From JBCBSK01 sp965250105 (lineage in GTDB: Bacteria; Pseudomonadota; Alphaproteobacteria; Rhizobiales; Tepidamorphaceae), in contig OZ252290.1 of assembly GCA_965250105.1 (NCBI GenBank), positions 868,001-932,000 on the forward strand: DNA of 64,000 bases, written 5' to 3'. Positions 17,465-25,997 of the stretch are shown here, piece by piece; within the stretch, counting starts at the first letter, position 1; every line of letters starts with the position of its first letter. The notes below the pieces were generated by a model that made no database searches, was not told the DNA's origin, and saw only the letters and a program-made list of their open reading frames with translations. The translations under genes were made by a program, and so were the position numbers.

Positions 17465-18064
17465 TCAGGCCGAGCGGCCCGGCTTGGGCTGGTCGGCGAA
17501 CTGCATTTCGCGGATCGGCCGCACCATGGTCGCCTGCGGGCCCTTCTCGCCCTCGCGCTCGTCGATGATGAGTTCGACCGGATCGTCGACGCCGAGCAGG
17601 CTGAACCCGTTGCCGGTCACGCTGTTGCGGTGGAAATAGACCAGTTCGCCGGTCGGCAGCGCGATATGGCCGTGATCGGCATCCGCGTCGAGGCTCGCGA
17701 CGCGGCCGGTCGACGGGCCGCCGTCGATCAGGTCGGGCTGCGCCTTGCGCGCCGTCTTCCACTTGCGGATCTTGCGCTCCATGGCGCTGAAGGCGTCGCG
17801 GACCGCGATATAGACGTCCTCATGGGCGTTGACGTCGCCGGGCTTGTTGTTGACCATGAGATCGGCACCGGGCAGGCGCACCTCGATCGACACGGAAAAC
17901 TTGTTGCCCTTGGTGTGGCTCTTATGCGGCGCCTCGATCCAGACATGGGTCGAAGTGATGCGATCCGAGAACTGTTCAAGCTTTCGCACCCGCTCGCGCA
18001 CCCGCGCCTCGACGGCTTCCGACGGGTCCAGATTGCGGAAAGAAATCTCGACAGGCATCTGCAT
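17465..18064 (-). CDS. Long ribosome hibernation factor: HPF/RaiA domain plus cold-shock-like domain
   Basis: A 199-residue protein. Residues 1-105 form an HPF/RaiA ribosome-binding domain (IEVRLPGADLMVNNK, EDVYIAVRDAFSAMERKI). About residues 120-185 look like a cold-shock domain: HGHIALPTGELVYFHRNSV, then a basic/acidic strand ending EGEKGPQATMVRPI. It does not resemble the usual dimerising tail of long HPF. The first domain should sit in the 30S decoding region and silence idle ribosomes; the second could bind RNA. Of three possible starts (TTG 18067, ATG 18064, ATG 18058) I choose the ATG with AGGAG six bases upstream. Two direct repeats lie just upstream. The gene is convergent with glcB, 12 bases apart. 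Confidence 0.85.
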   Translation of the reverse strand: MQMPVEISFRNLDPSEAVEARVRERVRKLEQFSDRITSTHVWIEAPHKSHTKGNKFSVSIEVRLPGADLMVNNKPGDVNAHEDVYIAVRDAFSAMERKIRKWKTARKAQPDLIDGGPSTGRVASLDADADHGHIALPTGELVYFHRNSVTGNGFSLLGVDDPVELIIDEREGEKGPQATMVRPIREMQFADQPKPGRSA

Positions 18065-18385
18065 CAACCACTCCTCTTGCCCTATCCGGGTCTTCTGTTT
18101 GCCCTATCCGGGTTTTCCGTCATGCGCGCAACGCGATGCGGCGGCGCACCTCTGATATGGGGATCCGCCGCATAACCCGACAAGTCTGCGTGAATTGACC
18201 GGCGCCGGCCATCCGCATCAGGACGGATGGGAGATCCGCGAGCTTGACCACAGAGCAACACCCGATCTGATCCGATCGCATCGATAGGGTCAGATCGGAT
18301 AAATCTGCTCTACATCTTAAGGCGTTAGAGCATCCTTATCCGTTCAGGTCTCGGCACGACGTGCGCAATTCGAACGACTGATGCT
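18065..18385. other. Intergenic region with direct repeats and a dispersed repeat; no gene seen
   Basis: 321 bases between the HPF gene and the MFS gene. It contains two copies of a 15-base direct repeat next to the HPF start and a dispersed TGCTCTA-bounded repeat at the other end. AT-richer stretches near 18265-18320 could hold the hpf promoter. No reading frame with family features was found. Confidence 0.6.
18077..18113. repeat. Two 15-base direct repeats before the HPF gene
   Basis: TTGCCCTATCCGGGT occurs at 18077-18091 and again at 18099-18113, a 22-base period, about two DNA helix turns. On the coding (minus) strand it lies immediately upstream of the ribosome site, so it is either an operator or an element of the 5' leader. 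Confidence 0.75.
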
Positions 18386-18388
18386 CTA
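18306..18388. repeat. Dispersed intergenic repeat bounded by TGCTCTA (family C)
   Basis: Begins TGCTCTACATCTTAA and ends GATGCTCTAG; the arrangement parallels 22283-22383, which has TGCTCTAACATCTTGAA and ends GGTGCTCTA. Similar elements around GAGCATG/TGCTCTA are widespread between genes of Hyphomicrobiales. Its end supplies the stop codon of the MFS gene. Confidence 0.6.
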
Positions 18389-19912
18389 GGCCGTGGTCGC
18401 CAATTCCGACGCGCTGTCCGAAAACGACCAGGCGCTGACCAGGGCCGCCAGCGCGGCAAGGCCCGCCGCGCACCACAGCGCCACCGCATAGGCTGTAACG
18501 AAGGCTGCTTCGGCGGCGGGCCGCGCGGCATCGCCGGGGGCGGGCAGCGCGCCGAACGGGCCGCTGCCGCCGGCCAGCGCATAGACGATCCCGGCCAGCG
18601 CGCCGAGGCCAGCGATGGCGATCAGCCCGGCAATCCGGCTCGCCGCATTGTTGACGCCCGACGCAGCCCCCGACCGCCCCTCGTCGACGGAGTTCATCAC
18701 CGCCGTCGTCAGCGGCGACACGATGATCCCCATGCCGGTGGCAAAGACGAGGATCGGCAGGAACACGCCGAGGACATAGCCGTCTAGCGCCAGAGCCAGC
18801 CAAGCGATGGCGGCGGCCACGCTCATTGCGCCAGCCGTGAGCATCGGGCGCGCGCCATAGCGATCGGCGAGGCCGCCCGACAGGCGCGACAGCACACCGA
18901 TGATGAGGCCGAAGGGCAGGAGCGTCAGCCCGACATCGCTGGCGCTCATGCCGCGCCGCTCGATGAGATCGAAGGGCAGGAGAAACAGGACGGCGCCCAA
19001 GGCGCCGTAAAGACAGACGGTCGCGAGATTGAGGCCGGAAAAGAGCCGCGACCGGAACAGATCGAGCGGCATCAGCGGGTTGGCCGCATCGCGCTCGACC
19101 AGAACAAACCCGGCCAGCAGGGCGATCCCGGTCACGAGCATGGCGATGGACGGCAACGAGACGCCAGCCGTCACGTCGGTCAGCCCCGTGAGACCGAATG
19201 TCAGGGCGCCGAAGCCGAGGACGGCAACCAGGGCGCCGAGCCTGTCGATCGGGCCCGAGGCCGCCTGGTCGCGGTTTTCATGCATGAAGCGCAATGCCAG
19301 CACAATCGTCACCACGGACAAGGGGATGTTGATCCAGAAGGCGGCACGCCAGCCCAGCGTGTCGATGAGAAACCCACCGAGCGCCGGGCCGAGCGCGGTG
19401 GTGATGGCGGATGCCGCGGCCCAGGTGCCGATGGCGCGGCCGCGCACCTCGCGCGGAAACGACGCCGAGATGATGGCCAGGCTCTGCGGCACCAGAAGCG
19501 CTGCCCCGATGCCCTTGACCACGCGCGCTGCGATCAGGCTTTCGACCGAGGGCGCCAGCGCGCAAGCAGCCGAGCCGAGCGCGAAGATCACGACGCCGAT
19601 CAGAAACAGCTTCTTGCGGCCGACCCGATCGCCGAGCCCGCCACCAACCAGGATCAGCGCGCCGAGCATCAGCGTGTAGCCGTTGACCACCCATTGCAGC
19701 GCGCCGAAACCGGCATCGAAATCGCGCTGCATCGCCGGCAGCGCGATGGTGACCACCGTGCCGTCGATGAAGGCCATGGCGGAGGCGAGGATCGTGGCCA
19801 CCAGAACGAAGGGCCGGTCGCGCGCCGGACAGTCGATCCTGTCGCCGGCCGCCGTCGATCCGGCCAGCGCGGCCTTGCCTTCGGGGCAAAGCGGCCGGTG
19901 GGTCGCCGTCAC
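18386..19912 (-). CDS. MFS drug exporter, DHA2 (EmrB/QacA) type
   Basis: A 508-residue inner-membrane protein with about 14 hydrophobic segments. It shows the DHA2 motifs: IDGTVVTIALPAM in the first helix, GLGDRVGRKKLFLIG as motif A, and ALGPALGGFLID as motif C of antiporters. It should expel small hydrophobic compounds in exchange for protons. It starts at a GTG whose last two bases are the first two of the dehalogenase stop (GTGA), so its translation is coupled to the dehalogenase. That suggests export of a haloalkane, haloalcohol or halide-related product, which is an inference. The stop falls in a dispersed repeat. Confidence 0.85.
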   Translation of the reverse strand: MTATHRPLCPEGKAALAGSTAAGDRIDCPARDRPFVLVATILASAMAFIDGTVVTIALPAMQRDFDAGFGALQWVVNGYTLMLGALILVGGGLGDRVGRKKLFLIGVVIFALGSAACALAPSVESLIAARVVKGIGAALLVPQSLAIISASFPREVRGRAIGTWAAASAITTALGPALGGFLIDTLGWRAAFWINIPLSVVTIVLALRFMHENRDQAASGPIDRLGALVAVLGFGALTFGLTGLTDVTAGVSLPSIAMLVTGIALLAGFVLVERDAANPLMPLDLFRSRLFSGLNLATVCLYGALGAVLFLLPFDLIERRGMSASDVGLTLLPFGLIIGVLSRLSGGLADRYGARPMLTAGAMSVAAAIAWLALALDGYVLGVFLPILVFATGMGIIVSPLTTAVMNSVDEGRSGAASGVNNAASRIAGLIAIAGLGALAGIVYALAGGSGPFGALPAPGDAARPAAEAAFVTAYAVALWCAAGLAALAALVSAWSFSDSASELATTA

Positions 19913-20784
19913 AGCGTGTCGAGCCAGGCCGAAATGGCGGTGCCGATCTCGTCGGGCGAATCCTCCTGGATGAAGTGAACGCCCTTCACCGTGACCTCGG
20001 TCTGATGCGGCAGGCTCTGGGCGAATTTGCGCACCTCGCCGATGTTCAGCGCGCCGGGAATGGCGTTGATGAAGAGCTTCGGCACGGCCGCCGTCGTCAG
20101 CCAGTCGGAATAGGCCGAGACGATGTCGACGACCTCCCGCGGCTCGCCATCGATCGGGATCTGGCGCGGCCAGGTCAAAGTCGGCCGACGCCCCTCGCCC
20201 GGCTCGGCGAAGGGCCGGCGATATTCGGCCATCTCGGCCTCGTCGAGCTTGCGGATGATCGAGCCGGGCAGGACCTGTTCGACGAACATATTGTTCTCAA
20301 GCACGGCTTCCTCGCCACCCGGCGAGCGGAACAGTTCGAAGACCGGCCGGGCCGGTTCGGGAAACTCGTCCCAGGAGATCGGCCGCACGATCGCCTCCAT
20401 ATAGGCGATGCCGCGCACCGCGGCGGGATGGCGCCTGGCCCAGTCAAAGCCGAGCGCCGACCCCCAGTCATGGATGACGAGGGTGACGTTCTCGCGGATG
20501 CCGAGCGTCTCGAACAGCCGGTCGAGAAAGGCGCGATGCTCGACGAAGGTGTAGCGGTCGGGACCTGAATCCGAGAGTTTGGCGCTGTCGCCCATGCCGA
20601 TCAGGTCGGGCGCGATCAGCCGGCCCTTGCCTTCCAGATGCGGCATGACATTGCGCCACAGATAGCTCGATGTCGGATTGCCGTGCAGAAAGACGATCGG
20701 ATCGCCCTGCCCGTGCTCGACATAGGCCATGGGCTGGCCGTCGATCTCGACGAATTTTTTCTCGGTCCAGGGTGCATCCGCCAT
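19909..20784 (-). CDS. dhaA: Haloalkane dehalogenase (HLD-II, LinB/DhaA-like)
   Basis: A 291-residue alpha/beta hydrolase of standard dehalogenase length. It splits carbon-halogen bonds of haloalkanes hydrolytically to alcohol and halide. All five key residues of the LinB/DhaA subfamily are visible: nucleophile Asp106 with halide-binding Trp107 (VIHDWGSALGFDWARRH), Asn36 (LHGNPTSSYLWRN), acid Glu130 (IAYMEAI) and base His270 (HFIQEDSPDEIG). I start at MADAPWTEKKF, with an AAGAGAG site upstream; an 81-residue extension of the open frame is non-conserved. It is followed, with overlap, by an MFS exporter. Symbol given by subfamily; the substrate range is unknown. Confidence 0.9.
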   Translation of the reverse strand: MADAPWTEKKFVEIDGQPMAYVEHGQGDPIVFLHGNPTSSYLWRNVMPHLEGKGRLIAPDLIGMGDSAKLSDSGPDRYTFVEHRAFLDRLFETLGIRENVTLVIHDWGSALGFDWARRHPAAVRGIAYMEAIVRPISWDEFPEPARPVFELFRSPGGEEAVLENNMFVEQVLPGSIIRKLDEAEMAEYRRPFAEPGEGRRPTLTWPRQIPIDGEPREVVDIVSAYSDWLTTAAVPKLFINAIPGALNIGEVRKFAQSLPHQTEVTVKGVHFIQEDSPDEIGTAISAWLDTL

Positions 20785-20929
20785 TTGTTCTCTCTTTGTT
20801 TTCTGATATGCATGTCGACGGTGACGCGAAGCGGCGGGCGCGGTCAAGCGGATTGCGTCTCGTCCGGCATCAATCGTCCGTGCGTTCGCGCGCGGGATTT
20901 TAAGCACGGCATGATGACGGAGCGCCGAC

Positions 20930-21598
20930 ATGACGGATATGGCCGGGGATAGCGCCGACGCGGCGGCGCGCGATGATGGGTTGATCGCCGGTCCCGACGG
21001 GCAATTGCGCTGCTGGTGGCATGGCAATCTGCCCGATTACATGGCCTATCACGACAACGAATGGGGCCGTCCGGTCGCCGACGACACCAGGCTTTACGAA
21101 AAGCTCTGCCTGGAAGGGTTTCAGTCCGGCCTGTCCTGGCTGACGATCCTGCGCAAGCGGGAGAATTTCCGCCGTGCCTTCGCCGGCTTCGACATCGAGC
21201 GGGTGGCGGCGTTCGATGCGGCCGATGTGGAGCGGCTGGTCCAGGATGCGGGCATCGTGCGCCATCGCGGCAAGATCGAATCGACGATCAACAATGCCCG
21301 CCGCGCCCGCGACCTGATCGAGGCGGAAGGCTCCCTCGCCGCCTTCGTCTGGCGTTTCGAACCGGATCCGGCGACCCGCCCCGAACGCTGCGACAAGGCC
21401 TCGCTGATGGCGCTCGCCAAGACGCCCGAATCGACCGCCCTGTCGAAAGAGCTGAAAAAGCGTGGCTGGAGCTTCGTCGGCCCCACCACCGTCTATGCGT
21501 TCATGCAATCGGTCGGTATCGTCAACGACCATGTCGAGGGCTGCATCATGCGCGAAACGGTCGAGCGCGAACGCGAAGCCTTCGTCCGGCCCAGCTGA
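20930..21598 (+). CDS. tag: DNA-3-methyladenine glycosylase I
   Basis: A 222-residue base-excision repair enzyme removing 3-methyladenine from DNA. The zinc ligands have the E. coli Tag spacing: Cys in RCWWHG, His 13 residues later in YHDNEWG, and the His-x3-Cys pair in NDHVEGC near the end. The core GLSWLTILRKRENFRRAF and VGPTTVYAFMQ blocks are present. The start follows a GGAG site. About 25 extra N-terminal residues precede the family core. It is divergent from the dehalogenase, which produces no methylating agent that would link them. Confidence 0.93.
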   Translation: MTDMAGDSADAAARDDGLIAGPDGQLRCWWHGNLPDYMAYHDNEWGRPVADDTRLYEKLCLEGFQSGLSWLTILRKRENFRRAFAGFDIERVAAFDAADVERLVQDAGIVRHRGKIESTINNARRARDLIEAEGSLAAFVWRFEPDPATRPERCDKASLMALAKTPESTALSKELKKRGWSFVGPTTVYAFMQSVGIVNDHVEGCIMRETVEREREAFVRPS

Positions 21599-21670
21599 CC
21601 CGCCCCCCTTGGACACCAGGGTGGCGCGGACAAGGCGACCGACAGGAATGAGGCGCAGGGAGACCATCGG

Positions 21671-22285
21671 ATGAGCGGATACCGGCTTTACGGCAAGCGC
21701 GGCGCGGGATCGGACGCGGTCGAGATCGTCCTGAAACTGCTCGATCAAGAGGTCGAGATCATCGAGACCTACGGACCCGACAGGCTGCACGGCACGTTCC
21801 TGAAGAAGAACCCGATGGGCAAGATCCCGGCGCTCGACCTGCCGGACGGCTCGACGATGTTCGAATCGGCCGCCATGATCCTGCATCTCTGCGCCGCCCA
21901 TCCCTCCCCGCTGGCGCCCCGGCCGGGCACCACCGCGCATGCCCATTTCACCCAGTGGATGGTCTATCTGTCGGCGAATATCTACGAGACCACGCTGCGG
22001 GTCTATTATTGCGACCGCTATGGCCGTGACGAGGACAGCGTCCGCGATCTGGCGACCAAGGAGCTGATCCGGCATTTCGGCATCGTCGAGGATCGGCTGG
22101 GGCCGTTCCTGCTCGGCGAGACAATGAGCGCGGCCGACATCTATCTCGCCATGCTGATCAGCTGGGCGCCGGACCAGCTCGGCCTCGGCGACGGGCGTTT
22201 TCCCAAGCTGATGGCGCTATGGGAAGACATGACCCATCGCGACGTCATCGGGCCGATCCTCAAGGAAGGGCTGGAAGCAGCCTAG
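21671..22285 (+). CDS. Glutathione S-transferase family protein
   Basis: A 204-residue protein with an N-terminal thioredoxin-fold domain (about 1-80, with KKNPMGKIPALDLPDG containing the cis-Pro and the ESAAMILHL glutathione-binding segment) and an all-helical C-terminal domain (about 90-200, AADIYLAMLISW). It would conjugate glutathione to an electrophile or act as a peroxidase. It lies 72 bases after tag on the same strand. The subclass and substrate cannot be told. Its stop codon opens a dispersed repeat. Confidence 0.85.
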   Translation: MSGYRLYGKRGAGSDAVEIVLKLLDQEVEIIETYGPDRLHGTFLKKNPMGKIPALDLPDGSTMFESAAMILHLCAAHPSPLAPRPGTTAHAHFTQWMVYLSANIYETTLRVYYCDRYGRDEDSVRDLATKELIRHFGIVEDRLGPFLLGETMSAADIYLAMLISWAPDQLGLGDGRFPKLMALWEDMTHRDVIGPILKEGLEAA

Positions 22286-22383
22286 AGCAAGCCGCGCCGG
22301 AAGCGGTGCAGATTGCTCTAACATCTTGAAATCGAGCATGTTTCCGTGTCTTGACCAGGTCAATCAAAACGCAGGTGCTCTAA
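22283..22383. repeat. Dispersed intergenic repeat bounded by TGCTCTA (family C)
   Basis: Starts TAGAGCAAGCCGCGCCGG, has ATTGCTCTAACATCTTGAAATCGAGCATG inside and ends GGTGCTCTA. The inner part resembles 18306-18388 and a consensus seen between many Hyphomicrobiales genes. It lies between the converging gst and hlyD-like genes and may terminate both transcripts. Confidence 0.65.
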
Positions 22384-22405
22384 CCGGCCAACGGTCGGAA
22401 GATCC

Positions 22406-23626
22406 TCAGGGGCCGTCCTGGCGATTTTCGATCCTGACGCCGTCGGCCACCTTGTCACTGGCATGCAGCACGACCTGGTCGCCGGGTTCCAGTCCCGACA
22501 GGACCTGGGCGTCGCGGCTGTTGCGTTCGCCGATCTCGACCAGGCGCTCGCGCGCGGTGTCGCCGTCGCGCACGAACACCGCCCAGTCCCCACCGCGCCG
22601 GAACAAGGCCGACAGCGGTACCAGGACGGCATCGTCATCGTCATAGACGGCGATCCGCACGATGACCCGATAGTCATGACCCAGCGCCTCGCGCGCGGCA
22701 TCCTCGTCGGTGAACCGCAACACCGTCTTGACCCGCTGTTCCTCGATCCCAAGCGCCGAGACCTTGGTGAAGGCGGCCGGCTCGACCCGTACGACTTCGG
22801 CGGCGAAGGATGTCGTCCCGCCCCAGCCGTCGATCTCGGCCGACTGGCCGGGACGCACCCGGACCGCGTCGCGCGACAGGAGCTCGGCGACGATTTCGAG
22901 ATCCGCCGGATCGCCGATATCGGCGAGCGGCGTGCCGGGCTGGACCACCTGCTCGCTCTCGACGGGAATGTCCAGTACGCGGCCGTCGACGGGCGCGCGG
23001 ATCTGCACGCAGCAGGTCGTCGCCTCGACCTCGCTGATGCCGACCCGGGTCGGTTCGAGCAACTGGGCGCGCGCCGAGGCCAGTTCGTGGCGGCTGACCT
23101 CGAGGCTCGCTTCGGCCGTCGCCACCATGGTCTCGGCCTTGGCGAGGTTGAGCCTGGCGCGGTCGAGTTCGCGCTGCGAGGCGACGTTGCGGCGGGTCAG
23201 TTCGGAAATCCGCTGCAGTTCCGAGGTCATGAAGTCGCGTTCGGCCTCGCCCTCGCGGACCTGCGCCTCGGCCAGGGCGACGGCGGCCTCGGCGGCCGAC
23301 ACCGCGACCTCGGCGACCCGGCGCGAGCGCGCGTCGAGAAGCGTCGGCTGGATCGGCTCGATGACCGCGATCAGCGTGTCATTGGCGGTAACGGCGTCGC
23401 CGATCTCGCGCGGCGACCTGAGAACCGTGCCGCCGATCGGCGCCGAGACCGTGTAGATGTCGCGAATGCGCGTCACCCCCTCGTCGTCGACGGTGACCTC
23501 GAAGGGCGCCACCCTGACCGTGCCGAGATCGACAAGCGCCGGTTTCGGCCAGAAAGCATAGGCCAGCCCGGCGACGATCGCCGCCAGGACAACGACCAGC
23601 AAAAGCGTTCGCATCGTCCGTGCCAT
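22406..23626 (-). CDS. HlyD-family periplasmic adaptor of an ABC exporter
   Basis: A 406-residue membrane-fusion protein. One N-terminal membrane anchor (about 5-26) is followed by a beta-barrel/lipoyl half, a long helical hairpin at about 95-195 rich in Ala, Glu and Arg, and the second lipoyl half (IRAPVDGRVLDIPVESEQVVQPG), then a beta-barrel ending near EIGERNS and GLEPGDQVVLHASD. It would bridge the FtsX-like permease to an outer-membrane channel or periplasmic acceptor. It is the last gene of a three-gene operon and starts five bases after the permease stop. Confidence 0.88.
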   Translation of the reverse strand: MARTMRTLLLVVVLAAIVAGLAYAFWPKPALVDLGTVRVAPFEVTVDDEGVTRIRDIYTVSAPIGGTVLRSPREIGDAVTANDTLIAVIEPIQPTLLDARSRRVAEVAVSAAEAAVALAEAQVREGEAERDFMTSELQRISELTRRNVASQRELDRARLNLAKAETMVATAEASLEVSRHELASARAQLLEPTRVGISEVEATTCCVQIRAPVDGRVLDIPVESEQVVQPGTPLADIGDPADLEIVAELLSRDAVRVRPGQSAEIDGWGGTTSFAAEVVRVEPAAFTKVSALGIEEQRVKTVLRFTDEDAAREALGHDYRVIVRIAVYDDDDAVLVPLSALFRRGGDWAVFVRDGDTARERLVEIGERNSRDAQVLSGLEPGDQVVLHASDKVADGVRIENRQDGP

Positions 23627-23631
23627 GGTCC

Positions 23632-25995
23632 CTATTCCCGCGTCTTCAGCACTTCGATCATGTCGAGCCTGTCGATCCGGCCGCGCACCATGAGCGCCGA
23701 GACCACCGTCGCCCCGATCACCACCAGGCTCGCGGTGGCGTAGGTCTCGGGCGACATGATGAAGGGCACCCGATAGAGATCGCTCTGCAGGCCCTCGGCC
23801 AGCGCCACCGCCATGCCATAACCGATCAGCCAGCCGATCGGCTGCGCGATCAGCGTCAGGATGGCGAGTTCGCTCAGAAGCACCCGCGACACCTCGGCCC
23901 GCGTGAAGCCGAGCACGCAGAGGCTGGCCAGCTCGCGGCCGCGCTCCGACAGCGAGATGCGCGCCGCGTTATAGACCACGCCGAAGGCGATGATACCGGC
24001 CAGCGTGACATAGACCATGATCATGATCAGGAAGTTCTGCGCCAACGTCTCCTGGAACTTCTGCAACGAGACCCGCTGCAGGGCGATGAAGCTCGCCGCC
24101 GGCGTTTCCTTGAGTTCGGCCATCAGCGCGTCGTTCTGGCTGGGATCGATCGCGAGATGCACGCCGGTCACCACCGGCCCCTCGAAATTGAGCCGGTTGA
24201 GCGCGTCGAGATCCATATAGGCCATCAGGCCAAGATAGCCCTGCACGGTCTCGGTGACCGGCACCATGAGCGTGCGCTGCGAGCCCTCGAGCAGCTCGAC
24301 CTCGACGAGGTCGCCGCGCTCGACCTCCAGGAGCGCGGCCAGCTTGTCGCTCAGCACAATGCCGGTTTCGGGCAGGGCGATCGGGTCGAGATCGACGTTG
24401 AGCACCCGGCTCAGGCTCGCGTCCCGCGTCTTGCCGGTGATCGCGACGCGACGTTCCAGCGGCCCGTTGCGCAGGCGCGCCGACAAGACCCGATAGGGTT
24501 CGACCCGCAATACGCCGGGCAGGCGTTCGGCGGCGAAGACGGCGCGGAAGTCGCGCTCGCCGGCGAAGTTGATCGAGGCGTCCTGACGGTCGCTTTGGTA
24601 ATAGGTGATGTCGATCATGAAATCGATCGACGCGAAGGCCCAGAGCGAGCCGACCAGCACCGCGACCGACATGGCGATGCCGATCGTCGTCATCGCGGCG
24701 CGGACCGGATAGCGCACCAATTGCCGCACCACCATGATGCCGAGCTGGCCCATGCCGTGAAACAGGCCGATGCGGTCGGTCAGCCCCTGCTGGAAACGCG
24801 GTGGCGCCGGCGGGCGCATGGCGACGGCCGGCGGCAGCCGCGCCACGCCGAGCACGGCCTTGAGCGCGCCCAGCAAGGCGGCCGCCAGCGTAATGATCGT
24901 GGCCAGCGCATAGGTGGCGGGGTCGCGGTCGAAGATCAGAAAGGGGAAGTGGAAGAAATCGCCGTAAAGCCGCGTCATGCCGGCGCCGAGCCAGGTGCCG
25001 GCGGCGGCCCCGATGACGACGCCGATCAGGCCGATGGCCGAGACGAACAGAAGATAGTGCAGCGCGATCGCGGCGCCGCTATAGCCGAGCGCCTTGAGAA
25101 GGCCGATCTGCTCGCGTTCGAGCGCGATCAGCCGGTTCATCGTCATGTTGACCAGAAAGGCCGCGACCAGAAGGAAGATCGGCGGCAGCACCCGGCTCAT
25201 CGCTTCGAGCTGGGTCAGTTCGGCGTCGATGAAGGCGTGCGAGGTCTGGTCGTCGCGGTCATAGGCGCCGAGGCCGCCATAGCGTTCGAGGATCGCGTCG
25301 AGCCGGTCGATCACCTCGCCCTCGCTGGCCCCGCGCATCAGCAGGACCGAGACATCGGAGAACGCGCCGTCGAGATCATAGGCCGCGGCCAGCGCCTCCT
25401 CGCTCATCCACACGACGGCGAGGCGGCGGTCGTCGGGCATCAGATCCCACGGCCCGAGCGCATAGATGAATTCCGGCGACAGCGCGATGCCGACGATCTC
25501 AAGTTCCCGCCGCGCCCCGTCCAGAATGGCCGAAAACGTATCGCCGAGACCGAAACCATGCGCCAGCGCGAAAGCCTCGTTGACGACGATCTCCCGGTCG
25601 CTGCCCGGCGTTGGCGTGCGGCCTTCGCGCATGAAGAGCTGGTTGAGCCTGGGCTCGCGGGTATCGGGCAGCGAGACGAAGATGCCGGACGCCGGTTCGG
25701 TGACGCCGGGCACGTCGATCAGCGCCATCTCGCGCACCCGCGTCTCGACCGCCGCCACGCCGGGGATCTCGGCGATCTCGGTCTCGAGCCGCTTCGGCGC
25801 GCGGGTCACGGACGCGAAGACATGCGCGAACCGGTTACGCTCGTAATAGGCCTCGCGCGTGCCGTCGAGCGAGGCATGCGCGCCGACGCCGAGCACCATG
25901 GTCGTCACGCCCGCCGCCATGACGAGCGCGATCGCCAACGCCTGCGGCCACAGCCGCACCAGATCGCGCAGCAGTTTCATATGGAGCGCCGGCAT
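23632..25995 (-). CDS. ABC transporter permease with two FtsX domains
   Basis: A 787-residue inner-membrane protein. An N-terminal helix (about 13-37) precedes a large periplasmic domain (about 40-260), a first FtsX block of three helices (about 270-390, ALEREQIGLLKALGYSGAAI), another helix, a second periplasmic domain and a second FtsX block (about 660-780, LSERGRELASLCVLGFTRAEV). This duplicated layout is like the DevC/LolE-type mechanotransmission permeases that do not transport through the membrane but move substrates in the periplasm. The start lies two bases after the ATPase stop. The substrate is unknown; lipids, glycolipids, peptides or drugs are possible. Confidence 0.87.
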   Translation of the reverse strand: MPALHMKLLRDLVRLWPQALAIALVMAAGVTTMVLGVGAHASLDGTREAYYERNRFAHVFASVTRAPKRLETEIAEIPGVAAVETRVREMALIDVPGVTEPASGIFVSLPDTREPRLNQLFMREGRTPTPGSDREIVVNEAFALAHGFGLGDTFSAILDGARRELEIVGIALSPEFIYALGPWDLMPDDRRLAVVWMSEEALAAAYDLDGAFSDVSVLLMRGASEGEVIDRLDAILERYGGLGAYDRDDQTSHAFIDAELTQLEAMSRVLPPIFLLVAAFLVNMTMNRLIALEREQIGLLKALGYSGAAIALHYLLFVSAIGLIGVVIGAAAGTWLGAGMTRLYGDFFHFPFLIFDRDPATYALATIITLAAALLGALKAVLGVARLPPAVAMRPPAPPRFQQGLTDRIGLFHGMGQLGIMVVRQLVRYPVRAAMTTIGIAMSVAVLVGSLWAFASIDFMIDITYYQSDRQDASINFAGERDFRAVFAAERLPGVLRVEPYRVLSARLRNGPLERRVAITGKTRDASLSRVLNVDLDPIALPETGIVLSDKLAALLEVERGDLVEVELLEGSQRTLMVPVTETVQGYLGLMAYMDLDALNRLNFEGPVVTGVHLAIDPSQNDALMAELKETPAASFIALQRVSLQKFQETLAQNFLIMIMVYVTLAGIIAFGVVYNAARISLSERGRELASLCVLGFTRAEVSRVLLSELAILTLIAQPIGWLIGYGMAVALAEGLQSDLYRVPFIMSPETYATASLVVIGATVVSALMVRGRIDRLDMIEVLKTRE

Positions 25996-25997
25996 GG

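Noticed and set aside
18077..18113. IHF or transposon end repeats
   Set aside because: The two copies are direct, not inverted, and no transposase or target duplication is nearby.
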